64,000 nucleotides of DNA, from positions 1 through 64,000 of the forward strand of contig SDWH01000003.1 in NCBI GenBank assembly GCA_019550975.1. Direction: 5' to 3'. The notes below the pieces were generated by a model that saw only the letters and a list, made by a program, of their open reading frames with translations, ran no database searches and was not told the origin of the DNA. Made by a program: the position numbers and the translations under genes. The stretch comes from Bacteroidales bacterium SW299 (GTDB lineage: Bacteria; Bacteroidota; Bacteroidia; Bacteroidales; Bacteroidaceae). This document shows positions 61,253 to 64,000 of the stretch, piece by piece; the stretch's first letter is position 1, and every line of letters begins with the position of its first letter.

Positions 61253-61975
61253 TCATACCTGATTGTTCATGTTCAGATAATCCTTGAATTTCTTTACGTC
61301 TGTGTTTATTATCAGTTCTTCAGGAAACTCCGCCTCGTTTACCAATTCCAGCGCGAAGTCGTATGTGGCGATATCGAACGAAATGTGTGCGTCGCTTCCT
61401 AAGATAACCGGTACTTCGTACTGTTTGCACAGGCGGAGTATTTCCAGGTTGTTGGGCCTGGCCTCCACCTTATGCCGGCTTGGGCGCAGTGAGCTGTTGT
61501 TGATTTCAAGCAGGGTGTGATGCTCTTTTGCAGCCTGTACGATCGGTTCAAACAGCAGTTTGGCCGTACCATCCCCCGGATGGCTGATAATGTGAATATA
61601 AGGATTCGCTATGGCGTTTATCATCCCCTGTGTGTTTTCTTCGAGAGTGCCCGGCGTATAGCAGAGCGAATGGATTCCGGCTATACGGATATCGAGCATG
61701 TTCAGGTAATGTTCGTCAAAGTCGAGATTTCCTTCCGTGTCGAGTATGTTGATTTCTGCTCCCAGCATCAGTTCGATGCCGTACATGTTTCGCGGAACAA
61801 TGTAAAGGTTGCGGAAATAAATAGGAGCACAGCTTCCCGGTATGCCGGGCGAATGCTCTGTGATGCCCAGCAGTTTCAGTCCTTTGTCTGCGGCTGCCTG
61901 CGCCATTTCCTGAATCGTGCTGAAGGCATGTCCGCTAGCGATGGTGTGTGTATGTACGTCTAACTCGATTTTCAT
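61253..61975 (-). CDS. PHP-domain phosphatase (YcdX-like)
   Basis: A 240-residue metal-dependent phosphoesterase of the PHP family. The metal ligands are in DVHTHTIASGHA at the N-terminus, GITEHSPG, the ISHPGDG segment and LGSDAHIS near the C-terminus. Members are trinuclear zinc phosphatases; the natural substrate is not settled. It lies between priA and the tyrosine phosphatase gene, all on one strand with short gaps. Confidence 0.92.
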   Translation of the reverse strand: MKIELDVHTHTIASGHAFSTIQEMAQAAADKGLKLLGITEHSPGIPGSCAPIYFRNLYIVPRNMYGIELMLGAEINILDTEGNLDFDEHYLNMLDIRIAGIHSLCYTPGTLEENTQGMINAIANPYIHIISHPGDGTAKLLFEPIVQAAKEHHTLLEINNSSLRPSRHKVEARPNNLEILRLCKQYEVPVILGSDAHISFDIATYDFALELVNEAEFPEELIINTDVKKFKDYLNMNNQV

Positions 61976-62026
61976 ATCTGTCTTTTTTAGCGTTCATAAT
62001 TTAAGCAGATGAGTCTGCACCGGTAG

Positions 62027-64000
62027 TTACATAGGGTCTGCATCGTAATAAAAGTTTACAGTACGGAAGCGTTCGTCTGCCGTAATGGCTTGCTGTACTT
62101 CCGTCAGGTATTTCTTCACTTTGCTCATTGATGCCTGTTGTTCTATTTTGATTACTATTTTCCGGATAAACAGGGTCTGTATTCTTGCTACAGGCGGTTT
62201 GTCCGGACCGAGCACCCTTTCTTTCAGCCCGTTGCGCAAGTAGACTGCTGTCTGCGAAGCTGCCTGTTCCAATACGTCTTCTTTCCGATGTTTCAGGTAT
62301 ACATAGATGAGCCGGTAGAAGGGCGGGTATCTGAACAGGTGCCGTTCGGCCAGTTGGTCTTCATACATTTGCCGATAGTTATTGTCCAGCACCTGCCGGA
62401 TAAGCGGCAAATCGGGTGATTTTGTCTGCAAGACCACCAGCCCCTGCTTGTCCCTTCTTCCTGCCCTTCCTGCCACTTGGGCCATAAGCTGGAAAGCGCG
62501 CTCATACGAACGGAAGTCGGGGTAGTTGAGCATGGAGTCGGCATTCAGAATGCCCACCACGCTTACTTTGTCGAAGTCAAGTCCTTTTGACACCATTTGC
62601 GTGCCTATCAGGATATCTGTCTTTCCGTCTTCAAAATCCGCGATGATTTTCTCATAAGCTGTCCGGGTGCGTGTGGTATCCAGATCCATTCTGGCCACGC
62701 GCGCATCCGGAAACAGCAGCCGGATATCATCTTCTATTTTCTCGGTGCCGAATCCGCGGTTAGTCAGTTCGGTCCCTCCGCAGGCCGGACATGCCTCGGG
62801 CACCTGATAAGTATAGCCGCAATAGTGGCAGGTCAGTTGGTTCAGCCTTTTGTGGTAAGTCAGGCTCACGTCACAGTTCTTGCATTTGGGCACCCATCCG
62901 CAAGTGCGGCATTCAATCATCGGGGCAAAGCCGCGGCGGTTCTGAAAGAGAATCACCTGCTCTTTGTTGTCCAGGGCTTCTTTTATCTTTTGCAGGAGGA
63001 AAGGAGAAAATTGCGCCGTCATCCGTTTTTTGCGGGCAAGCTCCTTGATGTCTACCAACTCGATGTGCGGAAGCCGGATCTGCCGGTGGCGTTCTGTCAG
63101 TTCAGCCAGTCCGTATTTTCCTTGTTCGGCATTGTAATAGGTTTCGATGCTTGGCGTGGCGGTTCCCAGCAATGTCTTGGCGGCGAACATGGATGCCAGC
63201 ATGATTCCGGCATTGCGGGCATGATAGCGGGGAGCCGGATCCTGCTGCTTGTAGGACGTTTCGTGCTCTTCGTCAATGATTACCAGTCCCAGCCGCTTGA
63301 AGGGCAGGAATATGGACGAGCGCACTCCCAGAATCACCTCGTAAGGAGTGTCGGATAATTGCTTCTGCCATATTTCCACTCGTTCTGCGTCAGGGAACTT
63401 GGAATGATAAACTCCCAGGCGGCTGCCGAACACTCTTCTCAACCGTTCGGTGATTTGGGCGGTCAGTGCGATTTCCGGGAGCAGATAGAGCACTTGTTTC
63501 CCTGCTTGAAGAGCCTTTTGTATCAGGTGGATATAGATTTCTGTCTTTCCGCTGGATGTTACTCCATGGAGCAGGCACACATCCTTTTGCCCGAACGAGC
63601 GGAGAATGGAGTCAAACGCTGCCTGCTGGATCGGGCTGAGAGCATTTACCGGACTTGTTTCTTTCGCCTCCAGATCAAGTCTTCCGGTTTCATGTTCGTA
63701 TGTTTCAAGGATTCCTTTGGCTGTCAGTTCGTTCAGAATGCCGGATGAAGCTCCTGATGCTTCGGCCAGTTTTTCCCGCGAAACTTCTTTGGGTTCGCAT
63801 CCCTCTTCCCATTCCGACAACTCCAGATACTTCAGCAGCACCTCTCGTTGCCTGGTTGCGCGTTTCAGCATGTCCAGTTGCAGATGAATGTTTCTTTCGT
63901 TCCGCATCTTTTCGGTCAGGCGGACCCGGGTTTCTGTGCGCGGCTTGTAGTTCAGCTTCAGCTCTTCTTTGATCCGTATCGCGTCTTTTTCGAGAAGCGA
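62027..64000 (-). CDS. priA: Primosomal protein N' (PriA helicase), N-terminus outside window
   Basis: The C-terminal 657 residues of a replication-restart helicase; the frame is open to the window edge, so the DNA-binding N-terminus lies beyond base 64000. Present are Walker A (HGVTSSGKTEIY), the DEEH box (VIIDEEHETSYKQQDPAPRYHAR), GTATPS, the eight-cysteine zinc region (CRTCGWVPKCKNC to CPACGG), and the helicase C-terminal motifs (DILIGTQMVSKGLDF, QVAGRAGR). PriA loads the replisome at stalled forks. Confidence 0.96.
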   Translation of the reverse strand, partial: SLLEKDAIRIKEELKLNYKPRTETRVRLTEKMRNERNIHLQLDMLKRATRQREVLLKYLELSEWEEGCEPKEVSREKLAEASGASSGILNELTAKGILETYEHETGRLDLEAKETSPVNALSPIQQAAFDSILRSFGQKDVCLLHGVTSSGKTEIYIHLIQKALQAGKQVLYLLPEIALTAQITERLRRVFGSRLGVYHSKFPDAERVEIWQKQLSDTPYEVILGVRSSIFLPFKRLGLVIIDEEHETSYKQQDPAPRYHARNAGIMLASMFAAKTLLGTATPSIETYYNAEQGKYGLAELTERHRQIRLPHIELVDIKELARKKRMTAQFSPFLLQKIKEALDNKEQVILFQNRRGFAPMIECRTCGWVPKCKNCDVSLTYHKRLNQLTCHYCGYTYQVPEACPACGGTELTNRGFGTEKIEDDIRLLFPDARVARMDLDTTRTRTAYEKIIADFEDGKTDILIGTQMVSKGLDFDKVSVVGILNADSMLNYPDFRSYERAFQLMAQVAGRAGRRDKQGLVVLQTKSPDLPLIRQVLDNNYRQMYEDQLAERHLFRYPPFYRLIYVYLKHRKEDVLEQAASQTAVYLRNGLKERVLGPDKPPVARIQTLFIRKIVIKIEQQASMSKVKKYLTEVQQAITADERFRTVNFYYDADPM

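Overview
The window comes from a member of the Bacteroidales, most likely Bacteroides or Phocaeicola. Three SusC/SusD pairs, a hybrid two-component regulator, -7 boxes of the form TAnnTTTG, a uppS-bamA-skp-skp-murI cluster, a TatA/TatC pair without a TatB and an anaerobic sulfatase-maturating enzyme (chuR) all point that way. No tRNA, rRNA or CRISPR array was recognised.

Left end (1-3548): a decayed IS1182-type transposase and a broken, truncated IS5-like transposase flank a nitroreductase-fold lipoprotein. Polysaccharide utilisation locus 1 (3549-21743): a hybrid two-component regulator diverges from susC-susD-susC-susD, a GH16-like lipoprotein that lacks the usual catalytic nucleophile, and an intact PL8 polysaccharide lyase. 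The two SusCD pairs and the GH16-like protein probably bind and import the fragments that the lyase makes. Housekeeping block (21829-29846): an LtaS-like membrane sulfatase-fold protein, rnhA, argS, a stand-alone AraC DNA-binding domain, an M16 peptidase, a LOG-family protein and a single-domain SIS isomerase.

Locus 2 (30395-37547): susC-susD followed by an HExxH lipoprotein and a DUF4302 lipoprotein, closed by a clear terminator. Envelope block (37870-45784): tatA-tatC, then on the other strand murI, two Skp/OmpH chaperones, bamA, uppS and a DUF6242-like lipoprotein. Next come alkaline phosphatase and an uptake cluster (47812-52561): an orphan ECF S component, a cysteine-rich AraC regulator, a TonB-dependent receptor with a structured leader, and an exported DUF362 protein. 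The cluster at 52759-59354 encodes three large lipoproteins: a fimbrillin-anchor-like protein fused to a zinc metallopeptidase, and two paralogs with fimbrillin-like N-termini and C-termini resembling FGE or Fibrobacter-paralogous domains. The right end holds chuR, a low-molecular-weight phosphotyrosine phosphatase, a PHP phosphatase and the C-terminal part of priA.

The most unusual signals are non-coding. An 84-bp element made of four 21-bp imperfectly palindromic units occurs three times (26345-26428 on the minus strand, 47516-47599 and 56911-56994 on the plus strand). Its unit order is conserved, and each copy lies on the 3' side of a gene in the same orientation. A 194-bp MITE-like element with perfect 18-bp terminal inverted repeats lies beside the first copy. 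Among protein-coding loci, the fimbrillin/metallopeptidase cluster and the nucleophile-less GH16 lipoprotein look the least like described systems.
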